A stretch of 64,000 bases of DNA from Otatea glauca (Eukaryota; Streptophyta; Magnoliopsida; Poales; Poaceae). Where the stretch lies: positions 7,561,178-7,625,177 of the forward strand of contig CM070717.1 in NCBI GenBank assembly GCA_036346275.1, in the 5' to 3' direction. This document shows, in pieces, positions 1 to 11,382 of the stretch. The first letter of the stretch is position 1. Each line of letters opens with the position of its first letter. Under the pieces are notes generated by a model, which saw only the letters and a program-made list of their open reading frames with translations, was not told where the DNA came from and ran no database searches. The position numbers and the translations under genes were made by a program.

Positions 1-2
1 TG

Positions 3-476
3 TATGTTTATCCTGGAATAGCTGAGGCTAATCTTTTGCAGTCATGTAGGGAGTTCAAAGTGTACAAAGCTTATAGAGGGCCTTCTGGCAAGGACAGGGC
101 GAAGCTGAAGCACGATTTTAAGTTTTCGGTATCCGCACACAGTAATCCTATATAAACTATGTAATAATGACTCTGAAATTAACCAATTCTATATTTGCAG
201 TGCCACCAGTAGGGAAATGGAAATAACCGTTGTGGATTTTACGTTTGCCACAACATGGAACTCCTCGTCACTAAGAAAACGCCCAATCAATTAACAACTG
301 CGTTGGAAGAGGCCGATCTGGAGCGAATTCGAGGACAACTTTGTGCCTTCTTGCTCATTAAAGTCTTAAATAAAAAAGGCGAGTTCCACATTGCTTATAA
401 CTTCAGGAGTTGTATTTTTTCTGAATTACCCTTTGGGTTAATTGTCAAACTTGTGCATAACATTTGTGAATTGTAG
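3..476 (+). pseudogene. Ulp1-like cysteine protease of a CACTA element, C-terminal remnant
   Basis: Reading from base 3 gives a stretch beginning YVYPGIAEANLL that matches in layout the protein read at 3915-4088 of the next element. An intron-like AT-rich segment follows, ending in ttgcag near 200. The next exon encodes CGFYVCHNM, with the Cys codon at 231-233. This is the nucleophile block of the Ulp1 (C48) protease fold used by many plant CACTA ORFs. A TAG lies in frame just upstream of this block, so the gene is broken. It then runs on as far as the stop at 474-476. The role of Ulp1-like domains in transposition is not established. The N-terminal part, with the catalytic His, lies before the window. 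Confidence 0.7.
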
Positions 477-765
477 TTGTGCATTCAATTAATTGGTTAA
501 TAGTTTTGAGTTCCATTTGGTTAATATATCTGAGTTCATTTCTGAAAGAGATGTGCCGTGCAATATTAATCTATACGTAATCTACTTCGCGCTGTGATTT
601 AATCTGAGTTGATTGCTGAAATGGATGTAATGCCTGTAATCTGAAATGGATGTAATGTGAGTTTAGTTATTCTGTAATCTGCTTTTTCCAGAGGGCATTG
701 CTAGCATTTCCTGAGGCTAGCCAATAAATAGAAAAATAGTTGTTTGTGGGAAGTCTCATCAGAGA

Positions 766-1054
766 CGGTTTTTAATTAAAAACCATCTGTGATGTATTAT
801 GTAGAGACGGCTGCAAGATAAAACCGTCTGTGATATCATAACATCACAGATGGTTCTAAATAAAAATTGTCTATGATGTTTTCATATCATAGACGGTTTT
901 TGTTTCAAACCGTCTATGATATATTTTATCATAGATGGTTTAGAAACCGTATGCGATATTCCGTAACATCACTGACACATGGTTACAGACGGTTCGGGAA
1001 ATCGTCTATGATGATGGTTCTGAACCATCTGTGATGACTATTTCTATAGTAGTG
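766..1054. repeat. CACTA 3' subterminal repeat array and terminus
   Basis: About ten copies of a 12-16 bp motif (catcacagacggtt and its inverse aaccgtctgtgatg) occur in both orientations up to the element end at 1054. Such arrays bind the transposon's DNA-binding protein in En/Spm-type elements. The motif differs from the cgattgtgatg-type motif of the elements at 6071-22550. Confidence 0.85.
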
Positions 1055-1715
1055 TAACTCTTTAACTCGATGGCTCGAGTAACTCTTTACTCAAGTAGCA
1101 TGACCATGCGTTTTCGGAATCCGACTACTCAAGAGGCCTAGAGATATCTCTCCCGTTGTATGGAGGGGCAAATCCTATCTTAATCGACCATGCCTTGCAG
1201 CATGTTTATGACAAACCCGAAAGCCATCTTTATAACTACCCAGTTACGGAGTAGCGTTTGATGACCCCTAAGTAAGCCATTACACATCTTGAGAACATGC
1301 GATAATCTCAAGTCGAAGGATATAGCATACACATCGTATATGAAATCAACTAATGACATGAAATAATACAACGTTCTCACAGTGCCTCATAGTGGGTCTA
1401 TGTCCAACACCATGTTCTCTAACATGTGTCCATTTTATTGGTTTGATATCTCCATATCTATGACCCATGAAACATGGCCATCGATCAATACATATGTTAG
1501 TGTACTCATATGTGCCCTCATATAATTATCGACTAGGGACCCCCTTTTAGAATGAACATCATAAAGATGAATACAGAGTTTCACAAACAAGTCACATACT
1601 TGTTAATCAATATGCATGATGTTATTCAAAGAACAATGTCATAGTTTATGAACATTTATAGAAATATAATCATCTCTATCATCTCTATGATTGCCTCTAG
1701 GGCATATTTCCAACA
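1055..1715 (-). mobile_element. Copia-type LTR, minus strand (solo or truncated)
   Basis: Read on the minus strand, the segment begins TGTTGGAAATATGCCC at 1715. This terminus is typical of Angela/BARE-like copia LTRs of cereals. No copia coding sequence is present on either side. The far boundary is not resolved: the sequence runs straight into the CACTA end at 1054, with no clear LTR terminus or target duplication. On the other side it abuts the middle of a CACTA gene. It therefore looks like a truncated LTR at a deletion junction rather than a clean solo LTR. No other gene is visible here. Confidence 0.6.
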
Positions 1716-2700
1716 GTGTGGGATCGTTGGGCGTGAAAGGGTCCCCATCACCTATCCATCATGGAAGACGGTGATATATGAGGAGCGCAATAACATGGTG
1801 ACAGAAATATTCGCGTCGTTCGAGCTTCCACAAGACGCCATGCCTGTACTGTGACGGTACATGTTGCTAGTGGCGGGAAAGGTGTGGAAGAACTTCAAGA
1901 GTGTCCTCATCACTAATTACATCAATAAGGAAATGACTCCATTCCAGAAGTACGGGTTCATCTCTGAAGACGTCTGGGGATGATTTTTTGAGTTAAAGAC
2001 GACGGAAGAGTTCGTGCTTGTAAGTGCGGCGCACAAGACCGTCCAGTCAAAAACACCCACCCGCACAGACTCGGCTCAACTAGGGAGGATGTTGAGGTAG
2101 TCCAGAAGTAGGTCGTGCCGCTGTTTGCCTCGATCGTGGACCCGCGTGCCGAAACTGGGTAAGAGCGAGGTCATATTCCACAACTTTGGGCGGCGTGTCA
2201 TTCGCAAACTCGATTGATGAGGAAGTGTCCCAACGCCTAATATCGTTGAGTATGGAATCTTCCCAAGGCTCTTTTAGTTTGGATAGAGAGAAAGATATAC
2301 TCTCCACAGCCTTGCAAAACAAGGAGCACCCGGGTCGCACCCGAGGCCTAGGTGTTTTCGTTATGGAAAATTGGATTCCCACATGACTCCAACACGTACC
2401 GGAGTAGAAAGAGAAGCAAAGCCGAGCGCGAGGAATGGCTAGTAGCCCTGATTGAGGAAAGGCTCGAGGAAAGGCTCAGAGTTCAGTTCGATAGTCAGCT
2501 ATGAAGCCTTAAGGAAAGGATTGAGCAAAGGGTGGCTGCGGAGAGGCAGGCACGGAACGTGCAAGCCCAAGAAGCAAGGCGCAGTTTAGCCCAACCAACT
2601 GTTAGAGTAGTTATGCATCCGTCCCTGAGACGGACGTGGATGAAGCCAGATTTCCTTTTGACGACATCCTGGTAACATGTTTGCAATACTCCTTAGATAG
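1716..2700 (+). pseudogene. Plant transposase (Ptta/En/Spm family) relic
   Basis: The start encodes VGRERVPITYPSWKTV followed by FASFELPQDA, matching the N-terminal conserved block of the Ptta/En/Spm family (compare VRERVPITIKDW in the minus-strand gene at 11382). Later pieces encode NKEHPGRTRGLG (about 2320-2355), the usual C-terminal signature. They are followed by a charged, coiled-coil-like segment rich in Glu, Arg and Gln (about 2440-2580). In-frame stops at about 1852 and 1981 and frame changes break it. The 5' end is lost at the LTR junction. In intact elements this second protein is thought to act with TNP2 in DNA binding. Confidence 0.75.
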
Positions 2701-2854
2701 ACATGTTGGACGTGTTAGCTAATTACTTATGTACCCTTATGTTGGTGGCCACGTCGTGCAAACTATAAGTGAAGGTTGCCAATGGCTCTGTTCCCCTGTA
2801 GGCTACTTGGGGACAAGCGTATGATCCGGTGTAGGGGCGTTTGTACACGGTTGT

Positions 2855-4436
2855 ACTTTAGTGCCGGGCTACGCGAATGTCCATGTCGACGGTGTACATG
2901 AAATTTTCAAGGCCGTCACGCTGGAGATGCCCCCAAATGATGAATTCGTCACACTAGGGGATGCCATCGGCATATTCATCCAGTGGCCCAAGAAGGACAT
3001 CTCCTTCGATGCCCGCCCAGGAGCACCGAAGCTACAAGCACTACAGAGCCACATGATGCGCCGGAGCTACCAGTACTACCGAAGCCATGTTATGCACTGA
3101 AGGAGCCCACCAAATCGGCTAACGTGTCCCGTCAGACATATACTGTTACTGCAGTTCGGGCCCAGCCGTCTCCTGTGAAGACGACATTTTGTAGAAGGGG
3201 AGGCAAAGACAAGGGCAAATCGAAAGGGACCACGTCAGCCCATGACTTTCTGTTTGCCCCATTAGTGCGGCAATTCGAGCTGGGGTAGCCGTTCGTACCA
3301 GATGAGCGCAAGGAGACGCTTACATTAGCCTGCATTAGATTGCAAGATTGGTACATGGAACAAGCCAACAAGCCGGTGGCATGATGGACATCGAGTATCT
3401 CGGTGAGCTTCAAGGAGGAGCATTTCTTACACCGGTTTTTATATGGCATCTTTGTGGTTGGCTTCACCGACTTGTTTGATCTATACAACCTCAAAGGGCT
3501 TGACACCTCACTCATAAGATGCTGGACAATGTAAGTGTGTGCAATCACCGTCTACATTTCTGTCGCACCGATAAATGTCATATATATATATGATCCTTGA
3601 TTTTATATATGTAGATACATGATCCTGGAAGCAATAGCAAGGAAAAAACCGGTGGGTTTCGTCGACCCACACATGGTGTTCAAGCAAACCATGAACGATG
3701 ATAAACAATTCGTCTACGAGTACGTGGAAAAAGTAATGCTGGCTCATTCTGACAAAAAATTCATATGTTTACCCTGCAACCCATGGTAAGTGCTTCGTCC
3801 AGATGCTATACTTGTTGATTTGTACTATATATCGCACCTCGAAGTTAGGTTCAGTGACCATGATGACATACCTATGTAGGTTTTACTGGGTTCTACTCGT
3901 AATTATACCGATACAGAACCGGGTAATTTACCTTGATTCCAGAAAGGGTAGCACCCACGACTTGCAACATATGAAAGATTTACTCGACACATCGTCCGAT
4001 GTCTACAAATATAGGGGAGGGTCACACAAGAAGGGCCCAGCCACTCTAACGCATACTTATAAGTTTCTGGTATCCGATAGTACACAATAATCCTTCACAC
4101 TCCATAATAATACCTTCAGAACTAATTAAACTATTATGTTTTGGCAGTGGCACCAGCAGCCAAAGGACACTGACCTATGTGAATTCTACGTTTGCCACAA
4201 CATGGCACTCCTCGTTGGTTCACAGAAGAGCAATGTCATACAGGTCTATCAACAATTGTCTCCACTTATCATTTTATATACACGCAAGACTTTACTCTTC
4301 TCATCGACAGGCTTGGCAATGCGCTGAATCTGTGTTAGAACAGGCTGACCTGCTAAGTATTCGAGGACATCTCTGTACCTTCTTGATGCGTGAGGTCTTA
4401 AATCCAAAGGGCAAATGCTACTCAGGGCTCAACTGA
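2855..4436 (+). pseudogene. Ulp1-like protease gene of the second CACTA element, broken
   Basis: The first recognisable part encodes TLGDAIGIFIQWPKKDI (about 2970-3003), a block found at the start of the CACTA Ulp1-type ORF. A middle part around 3260-3770 includes segments interrupted by introns. Near 3925-4090 it encodes VIYLDSRKGS, the region after the catalytic His. After an intron-like segment ending in ggcag, the exon near 4148 encodes QQPKDTDLCEFYVCHNM, holding the Gln and Cys of the C48 protease site. A last short exon (about 4310-4436) ends at TGA. Frameshifts separate several parts, so a working product is unlikely. Confidence 0.75.
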
Positions 4437-4763
4437 TTAGTTGTGAATTTGTTACATACCGTTTCTATTAATTTGTGAACCTTGTGTTGTGAATTTTTAA
4501 GTTGTAGTTCTCAATTTAATTGGTTTTTATAGATGTGAGTTGGTTTCTTAAATGGATGCATGTGCATTGTAATTTGCGATCAAAGTTGATTTCTAAAATG
4601 GATGCGCTGTATGTTCATATGTGATCAGAGCTCATTTATGAGATGTATATCATAATAATACTGGTGATGCTCTGTATTTTGTATTTTGTCTTTTCTTTCA
4701 GAGGGTATAGCTAGCATTTCCTTAGGCTAGCCAATAAAATAAAATTAAAGAAAAATTAATAAT

Positions 4764-5057
4764 TAACATCACAGATGGTTCCAAACTAGGATGATCTCTC
4801 ACATCACAGACGGTCCCAGATGGTTCCAAACTGGAATCGTCTAGGATGTAGAACTCATAACAGACGGTTCCAAAATAGAATTGTCTGTGATGTGTGATCG
4901 TCATAGATGGTTCTAGTTTGGAACCGTCTGGGATGCATTTTTTCACTGACGGTTGCAAAACTGTTTGTGATGACGTATTGTCATCATTGACACTTTGATA
5001 CAGATGGTTTGTGATAACTGTTCCGAACCGTCTGTGATAAGTGGTTTTGCAGTAGTG
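4764..5057. repeat. CACTA 3' subterminal repeats and terminus
   Basis: Alternating copies of catcacagatggtt and gaaccgtctgtgatg run up to the terminus cagtagtg at 5050-5057. They are organised like the array at 766-1054, so the two elements belong to one subfamily. Confidence 0.85.
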
Positions 5058-6067
5058 ATCGATTGTGGCAGATCCAGTTTATAACGGTGAAATTGATAGA
5101 TATGTATGAGAGCTATTAAAGTAGTATAAGAAATATAATTGTATTTTTTGTCATATATAAGTAATGGAGTTGTATAACAAATATAACTCTGTTTTCATAG
5201 GAATTTTAATATCTAGCTATACAATTGCACGGATGTTGCGCTAATTTGTGTATACCTGCACATAATAGCCCATGAAGGGGATAAAAAATTGAAGAAGCTG
5301 AAACATTTTGAATTAATTACTAGTTAGTCTTGCAAGGAAATTGCGACGAATTTACCTGATTTTGTCAAGAACGATATATAGCAAGTCATTTTTGCGCCTA
5401 CCAAAAGGAATCAACGATTAATTAATCCGTGTTAGTACAGCCTGGCGCGCTTCTGATATTAGTTGTTGCTGGAGTCAAGGAGATTACATGTGGAAGTATG
5501 ACAACAAACGAGCGTGTAGGCTCGTTAGGAATATCCTGTGGATCAGATGAGATTCTGCAAGACTAGTTTGCATTCAATTGACGTTGATATTGACGTGCAA
5601 ATAGAGATCAAAGAGTCCAGCTAGCAGCGACAAACTGCAAAGAAGTGCCCATGCACATACGGGCCGAAAAAACTGTGCCAATTACGTTAGGATATTAATT
5701 ATATATTTCATGGAAAACAACATATGGATAATCAGTAAATCAACTTAAAGTAAGTTAGCATGAAAACATCTTTTTAACATATATTAGGTATGCAAATTTT
5801 AAAATACTCTCGCCGAGATTCTAAATGTCATACATGTATATATTATATTGTTGAAACAATGAAAAATGACTGTTTTGTGCTCTAAAAAGAAAGGAATTTG
5901 TGTTTAGTAAAAAACTAATTATTTAATCTTAGCAAGAGAATATAAACTTGAAATATATTTGAATCAAATTGTTATCATCAATGGGATATGACAAATATCT
6001 CGTCCTGATTTAAAGTTATTTTTTCAAATGATTGGATTTAATTATTTTTAGAAGCACAAAGCGAAAG
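5058..6067. other. AT-rich spacer between CACTA elements, no gene seen
   Basis: I see no coding pattern, RNA gene or complete transposon here. The sequence is strongly AT-rich, especially after 5690. It ends with taa at 6068-6070, the target duplication of the next CACTA element. Confidence 0.6.
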
Positions 6068-6070
6068 TAA

Positions 6071-6345
6071 CACTACTACAGAATGGTACATCACTATCGC
6101 TTCATCTGGGTCGGTTCTTATGTTTTTAGGAAAAATCGAATGTGATAGATCACTTAGGAGAGGGTGTTAGTAATAATCACAATCGGTTCTCATATCAGAA
6201 GTGATTGTGATGTAGCACTAGGCACATCACAATGGGTTCTAACATAAGAACCAATTGTGACGTGTACATACACATCACAATCGGTTCTTACATAAGATCC
6301 GATTGTGATGTGCCTGACCTGAGAAGTGATTGTGATGTGCTTCGC
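6071..6345. repeat. 5' terminus and subterminal repeats of outer CACTA
   Basis: The first 38 bases equal the inverse complement of 18877-18914, the 5' end of the inner element. They are followed by alternating copies of catcacaatcggttct and its inverse. Confidence 0.85.
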
Positions 6346-6778
6346 TAGTTTATTTATACTTTCGGGTTGAACTCTCCTCTGTTGTTGTTCCAGAGGTAGA
6401 AAAAACCACCGCCACCAGAAAAAACACCACATATTCTGGTTGGAAGCAATACTTGAGTGAGAAATTTTGAAATTCTCGTGGTTGGTTGTTAAGAGAGTAA
6501 AGTTGAAGTCCTAGCTTGAGGAGATTTCCCCTCTTTTTTTCCCTTATTTATGGTTTTCTTCAAAATATAAGCATTCCATCTAACCCCTTCAATTTTGCAC
6601 TAGGTAATTTCAATATGTTGCAAAGAGAGTTTAGGTTGCACTGGAATTGTGCGTATCCTATAAGATTTCACACTTTTTATTTGACAAGCACACATCTATT
6701 TAATTATCTTTATAGTACTCTCGTGTTAATCTGGAATTATTGTTGCTGTCATATGATGAATGTTAGAGTTTAGGTTGC
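6346..6778 (+). other. Non-coding leader of outer CACTA
   Basis: The segment corresponds, inverted, to about 18060-18480 of the inner element, including a part with ccaccgccacc and the phrase gcaatacttgagtgag. It lies between the subterminal repeats and the hairpins and probably forms a 5' untranslated exon and intron of the TNP2 transcript. I see no convincing reading frame. Confidence 0.5.
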
Positions 6779-6795
6779 GTAACCTACGTCTCCCG

Positions 6796-6856
6796 TTCGA
6801 GGGTGCTTGTTTATAAATATGCTGAAATGACATATTTATGAGCAAGCACTCTCGAA
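6796..6856 (+). other. Perfect 26-bp hairpin (small-RNA precursor-like) in CACTA leader
   Basis: Arm 6796-6821 pairs with arm 6831-6856 over 26 base pairs with no mismatch, counting three G-U pairs, around a 9-base loop (6822-6830). A second short hairpin follows at about 6852-6882 (stem tcgaattgtcca). Related stems are present at about 11850-11916 and, decayed, at about 17970-18035. The size and pairing resemble a microRNA precursor, but expression and processing cannot be seen from sequence. Confidence 0.7.
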
Positions 6857-6878
6857 TTGTCCATGTTTTTTTGGACAG

Positions 6879-7088
6879 TTCGAGGAAATGTGGTTCGGGC
6901 AAGTTCCTGAGTTGTTGTACAGCTCCAGAGAAGGTTTCAGCAGCATCTCCCTGGTGTTCTCCGGATACACACCCCTCTTTGAACTGTTGTTGAGACGTGT
7001 AACTGGAGAATAGTGGGGAGATGCTGCCGAAATCTTCTCTGGAGTTGTACAACAGCTTAGGAACTTGCCCAAACCACATTTCCTCGAA
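6879..7088 (+). other. Long hairpin, ~92-bp stem, in CACTA leader
   Basis: Arm 6879-6970 is nearly the inverse complement of 6997-7088. Both arms carry, in order, ttcgaggaaatgtggtt, gggcaagttcct, gttgtaca and ccagagaag, with only scattered mismatches. The loop is about 26 bases (6971-6996). It sits between the leader and the TNP2 start, so a primary transcript would contain it. Equivalent, more decayed hairpins occur at 11633-11831 and 17747-17945 in the inner element. It could be a source of small RNAs or a DNA-level cruciform. Rice miR820 is a precedent for a microRNA from CACTA elements, but its sequence is not visible here. Confidence 0.75.
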
Positions 7089-7289
7089 TAGGATTTGGAC
7101 CTAACCTAATTAGAGATTAGAAGTCATCGTTGGTACATACTTACTTGGTGAACAAATAGACGTTTCTTTAAGATCATTCAATTCGTCAGCTTTCTTAATG
7201 CTTGCACCCTTATTTTGTTTGATTGAAGTCAAAAGATTTGGAAGCTACTGCATTAACTAGGTAATTCGATATCATTGTTGATGTTTTAA

Positions 7290-7970
7290 CACTACTACAG
7301 AATTGTACATCAGAATCGGTTCTTTTTTGTCATTACAATCGGTTCAAGTGGCGATACGAAGTCTTTGGATAGTGATGAGGTGGAGTTATCACGATCGGTT
7401 TTACCCGATTGTGATAAATCCTCATTAGAATCGGTTCTTAGATCAAACCGATTACGATGAACACATTATCACAATCGGTTTTTCTAATAACCGATTACGA
7501 TAAAGGTCATCGAATCGGTTCTTTAAAGGCGATTACGATGACCCCTCATTAGAATCGGTTCTTTTGCGAACCGATTACGATAACCACGTTATCGAATCGG
7601 TTTCGCAAAAGAACCGATTCTAATGAGGGTCATCGTAATCGCCTTTAAAGAACGATTCGATGACCTCATTAGAATCGGTTCTTTTGTAGAACCGATTCTG
7701 ATAACCACGTTATCAGAATCGGTTCCGAAAAAGAACCGATTCTAATGAGGGGGTCATCAGAATCGCTTCCTTTAAAGAACCGATTCTGATAATGTATCAT
7801 CACAATCGCTTTATTCCAAGAACCGATTGTAATGGTATGGTTATCACTATCGCTTCCGTAAAAGAACCGATTCTACTAATGTGGTCATCACAATCGCTTT
7901 CTTAAAAGAACCGATTATGATGAGAGGTCATCACAATCAGTTCCTCATAAGAACCGATTCTGATGACCCT
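7290..7970. repeat. 3' terminus and subterminal array of inner CACTA
   Basis: More than twenty copies of a core like gaaccgattctgatga and its inverse tcatcagaatcggttc alternate over about 660 bp. Many adjacent copies form inverted pairs. The terminus cactactacag is at 7290-7300. Confidence 0.9.
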
Positions 7971-8240
7971 CATGGGGGTGTTTCAATTTTGCATATTATC
8001 CAAAATAACACACATATTAACATTGGGCATATATATATCACATTGACAATACATAACACCGAATGCACATATCACATTCACGAACACGAATCGTAAATTG
8101 CAATACATATAGCCCATTCGTTCACAACATACAAACACAAACATGCTTAACAATCAAGTACACGTGCATATATATCACATTGACATATACAATTAATATT
8201 GTTTCCATATGGACTAGTAGGGCGCTTGGGATCTCTAAAC

Positions 8241-10080
8241 CTACCGTCCTCCGATATAACTTCTAACGATTACCATTGGCATAAGTGATCTAAGTAAATT
8301 GTTGAGTGCTTTGTTGTCTAAGCTCTTCTCGGGATATTGATCATCGCAAAACATAAATGAGTGCATGAATTTAAGTTTCAAAATTTGTATGTGAAAGGCT
8401 AAGTATGCATGTACATATACCTTAGGAAAAAGGTGTGAGCCGCCGACCACAACCAACATGTGTTGCATGACATAGAAGCCGCACAGGTCATCGTTGCCCT
8501 GTTGATGACACTGTGAAGAGAGAAAAAGAAATTAACACACGAAGATTAGATGTCAAAAAAATTAAACGTATATATGCTAGGCACTTGTACAGTGAATTTC
8601 TTATACTCAATGTCTTGCCCTTTTTGTTATTGTGTGACCCTCCTTCATCGACATAGTCCGAGAAACCCCTACATATATTGGAGAGATGCCATTGAGTAAA
8701 AAAAATATAGTTAAATTCAGAAAGTGTTAGGTTACGGTAATGTACTTACTTCTGCAAAGGACACTTGATCGCGTAGGCCATCGGTCTCTTCTTGATTGAG
8801 TTAAAAATATAGATCGTGTGTTTTCACTCGGAGCGAGGGCGAGTAGAACCCAATGGTTGCTTATTAAATGGAATGTAGTGCAAGGAAATAAGTTCGCATA
8901 CGGTTTAAGTGCGTACAAGTAATTGAAGGGTTTGTACTACTTACTCCTCGTGGTACGGTATTACAACGAAGTCCTTCGTCGACTCAGTATGCAATACCCT
9001 CTTGGCGTAGCCAACAACAAACACGGATGTATCCTAGCCGTGGTCGCAGACACTAGCTCGGGTCCATTTAACCCAACTTGGTTTAGATTCGTCACGGCTC
9101 GCTGTCTCATTGCCCTGCAACTCGTGTTGATATTAGAAAACATAATGCAAAATCCTATAAAAGTCGTCAGCTCATGTTGTATGGTGCGATACTCACAGCG
9201 TCCAAGATCGTAAAGTAGAAATATCGACGGCTTTTAATTGGTACACAAGAAACAGATCCTCAAAACTGACCGGGAATATCCCATTCTCGTCACGGTGGAA
9301 ATGTACCCTTTTATACATCACATTGAAGTCAACTCGACGCTCTTCCTCATTCACCTTATCAATATACCATCCATGGAACTTGCGAGTCCACCTGCCTAGA
9401 CCATTTAGTTCGTTGGATGCAAGCAGGGGCTTTCCATGCACGTAGGCCTTAAAATCATAAGGGATGTCGTGGCTGTCCGACTTTTCTTCTCGGGCGAAGG
9501 AGTCTTGAGGTGAGGGTAGTTGGCTTTTCAAGTACCTCAAGGGCTTTGTGGCCTTTATCGACTTTGCCTTCTTGGCGGAAGGAGTCTCAGAGGCCTCTTG
9601 TGGTTCTGTTGGTGTCGTGCTTGTCCTTTTACACGTGAGCTCTGCACTCCGTGTAGGACTCATCACGGTGGTGGGAACAGAATCAAGAGCACGAGTAAGC
9701 GCAGTGCGGTAGGAACCTACAAAGCAGCGCATATTTAACTTATTGCGGTACTCTTTGGAATGGTAGAGAAGACGCGGGGATTTTTACCTTGACCCGATCG
9801 ACACCGTCGTGGGCCACTTGATGAGCGACATGCGTGCTTGCGAGAGTGCCGATATCTTCGTTGGGGGAACTCGAGCACATGTGATAAGAAGTGTTCGTGG
9901 GCGTAGTCCACCGCACCCTCATGTAGCCCTTCCCAAAGGCTGACCATGCAGTGTCGGTCTCCTTGCGGAAATGCAACCCCGCGTGCAGCCTCGACAGAAA
10001 TCCATCCTCCGTCGGGGTGGTGGTGGCACTTAGCGAGGGCCGCAAGATGTACGCAACTTGAGGAGAAATATTGTGGGAGT
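8241..10080 (-). pseudogene. Ulp1-like protease gene of inner CACTA, minus strand
   Basis: Parts in order from the 5' side: about 10045-9740 (N-terminal region); 9732-9193, an uninterrupted 179-residue reading frame ending in FPVSFEDLFLVYQL; about 9140-8940 (ELVSATTARIHP, then IPYHEE in another frame); 8918-8727 with HWVLLALAPSENT, which holds the catalytic His; and 8520-8400 encoding DDLCGFYV, the catalytic Cys block. These are the C48 protease landmarks of CACTA Ulp1-type ORFs. Some breaks coincide with introns, others are frameshifts. The segment 7971-8240 downstream is AT-rich and non-coding. The equivalent gene of the outer element is at 20925-21990. Confidence 0.75.
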
Positions 10081-10099
10081 TACACTTGTAGATTTAATT

Positions 10100-11382
10100 T
10101 AGGAAAAATTAATTATTACCTTGAGATGGGGATCGGTCTTATCATTTTGGAACCACGGTGCTAGGTCGGGCACGAGCTTCTCTACAAGAGGTGAGGATTA
10201 CGGCTCGACTGGGAGATCATCGCCATCATCTCGGACCTCGGCGCTCCTCACGTGCCATCATCTCAGCCCTTATCTCATCTTCACGTGCCATCATCTCCCC
10301 TCATCTCATCCTTGATCTCCTCCTCACCGTTTGCTCCTGGCGTCTCCTTGAGCGCTCGCGCGTGCCTCCCATGATCTTGATCTAGCACTCAAGCGTCATC
10401 TTGGAAGTAGGACTTCTTCGTATGCCCGACCTGCGCCGAGCACCGGCCCTTATGATCGGGCTTCCGATCGCAGATGACAGGATATCCTTCGACCCTTGGC
10501 TCTCGAAGGTCCCTGCTCTTCTCCGGCTTACCTCCTCCGCAATAAGCGAGTACAATTAGATCGAAATACAACAAGCTAGGCCAACCGCAATGTACTAAGT
10601 CGGATGTCTTACGATGGCAGAGACGACGTGCGCAGTAGCGGGGTTTGCGACTACAAGCTGCCCGTCAGGGGTTTTCTTTGTCCTCGCTAATACCCAGTTG
10701 CGTGCCCGTTCCTCACATATGTGGGAGTAAGGCATCGTCGTCCCGGAGTTCGCGCACTCCTCGGCTAGTCGCACCCACTCCGCCTTCTTCCCCTCATAGC
10801 CGCTGTACCAAGGTGGTGCGGGTGCGTGTTGTGCCTCGGATAGCGATATTCCTCTCTCTTAGCTGCTCGCCTTGGGCGTACCCTTCGTCGTCGTGAACTC
10901 CACCCAAACATCAGTAGTGTGAACGGATACCTCTCGAATGGTGTACGACCTTTCAGTACGTACTCACTGTGCATGAGGACCCTGAAGTGCCTCAAGGCCA
11001 CACCCATCCTCTTCAAGGCGTACCGTCTCGCGTTGCGTTCATCTTCCTCCTCTATAATCCACTTGCCCTTAACCTCATCCCACAGTCGATTCTTCTGCTC
11101 GGCGCTGACTTCCTTCCTCCAATCTTTAATCGTTATGGGCACTCTCTCTCTCACCAATTGACCGAGGAATGAACGGTATCGCCCCTTGTACTTGGGAGGG
11201 CCTATGCAGACCCCCGTGGCATTGAAGTGGAGAACCTGCGGTGTTCTCCCTATGGCCCCTTTGTTCGGTCCTCGGGCCTTCCTCACCTTACTCGGCCTCT
11301 CAACATTTGGAACTTGGCTCGGCCCCTCGGGAGCACCTTCTACTCTGTCTGGCGAGGAGCCGATGCTCTCTAATTGTGACAT
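10100..11382 (-). pseudogene. Plant transposase (Ptta/En/Spm family) of inner CACTA, minus strand
   Basis: The protein starts MSQLESIGSSPDRVEG at 11382 and runs through the family core: a GxxRSFLGQLVRERVPITI block, KNRLWDEVKGKW, and ARRYALKRMGVALRHF (to about 10990). After a frameshift near 10880 it continues with SHICEERARNWVLART (about 10705-10660), the next conserved block. Beyond that, about 10330-10150 encodes a repetitive charged segment around EMMAREERR. Ptta proteins are the second protein of En/Spm-type elements. It lies just downstream of a second leader-like module with hairpins rather than directly behind TNP2. Confidence 0.8.

Larger units (their letters stand above)
1..1054 (+). 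mobile_element. CACTA (En/Spm) element, 3' end, cut by window start
   Basis: This is the 3' part of a plus-strand CACTA DNA transposon. It ends in tctatagtagtg at 1043-1054, the inverse of the CACTAC... terminus. Before the end lies an array of short subterminal repeats, and further inside is the 3' end of a Ulp1-like gene. The same terminal subfamily, with a core like acggttc/gaaccgtct, ends at 5057 and starts at 52937. The 5' part lies outside the window. The bases after the end are taa, but the other target-site copy cannot be seen. Confidence 0.85.
1716..5057 (+). mobile_element. CACTA element, 3' half, same subfamily as the first
   Basis: A plus-strand CACTA remnant begins inside a plant-transposase (Ptta/En/Spm) gene directly after the copia LTR. 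It continues through a Ulp1-like gene and ends in ttttgcagtagtg at 5045-5057. The TNP2 gene and the 5' terminus are missing. The subterminal motif and the gene order (Ptta, then Ulp1, then the 3' end) match the first element. Confidence 0.8.

Noticed and set aside
6785..7100. Copy of rice miR820
   Set aside because: The known miR820 core, as I remember it, is not seen in the hairpin arms; only the type of location is similar.
7300..7970. CRISPR-like array of short repeats with spacers
   Set aside because: Repeats alternate in orientation, spacing is irregular, and the array ends at a CACTA terminus. It is a subterminal array in a plant genome.
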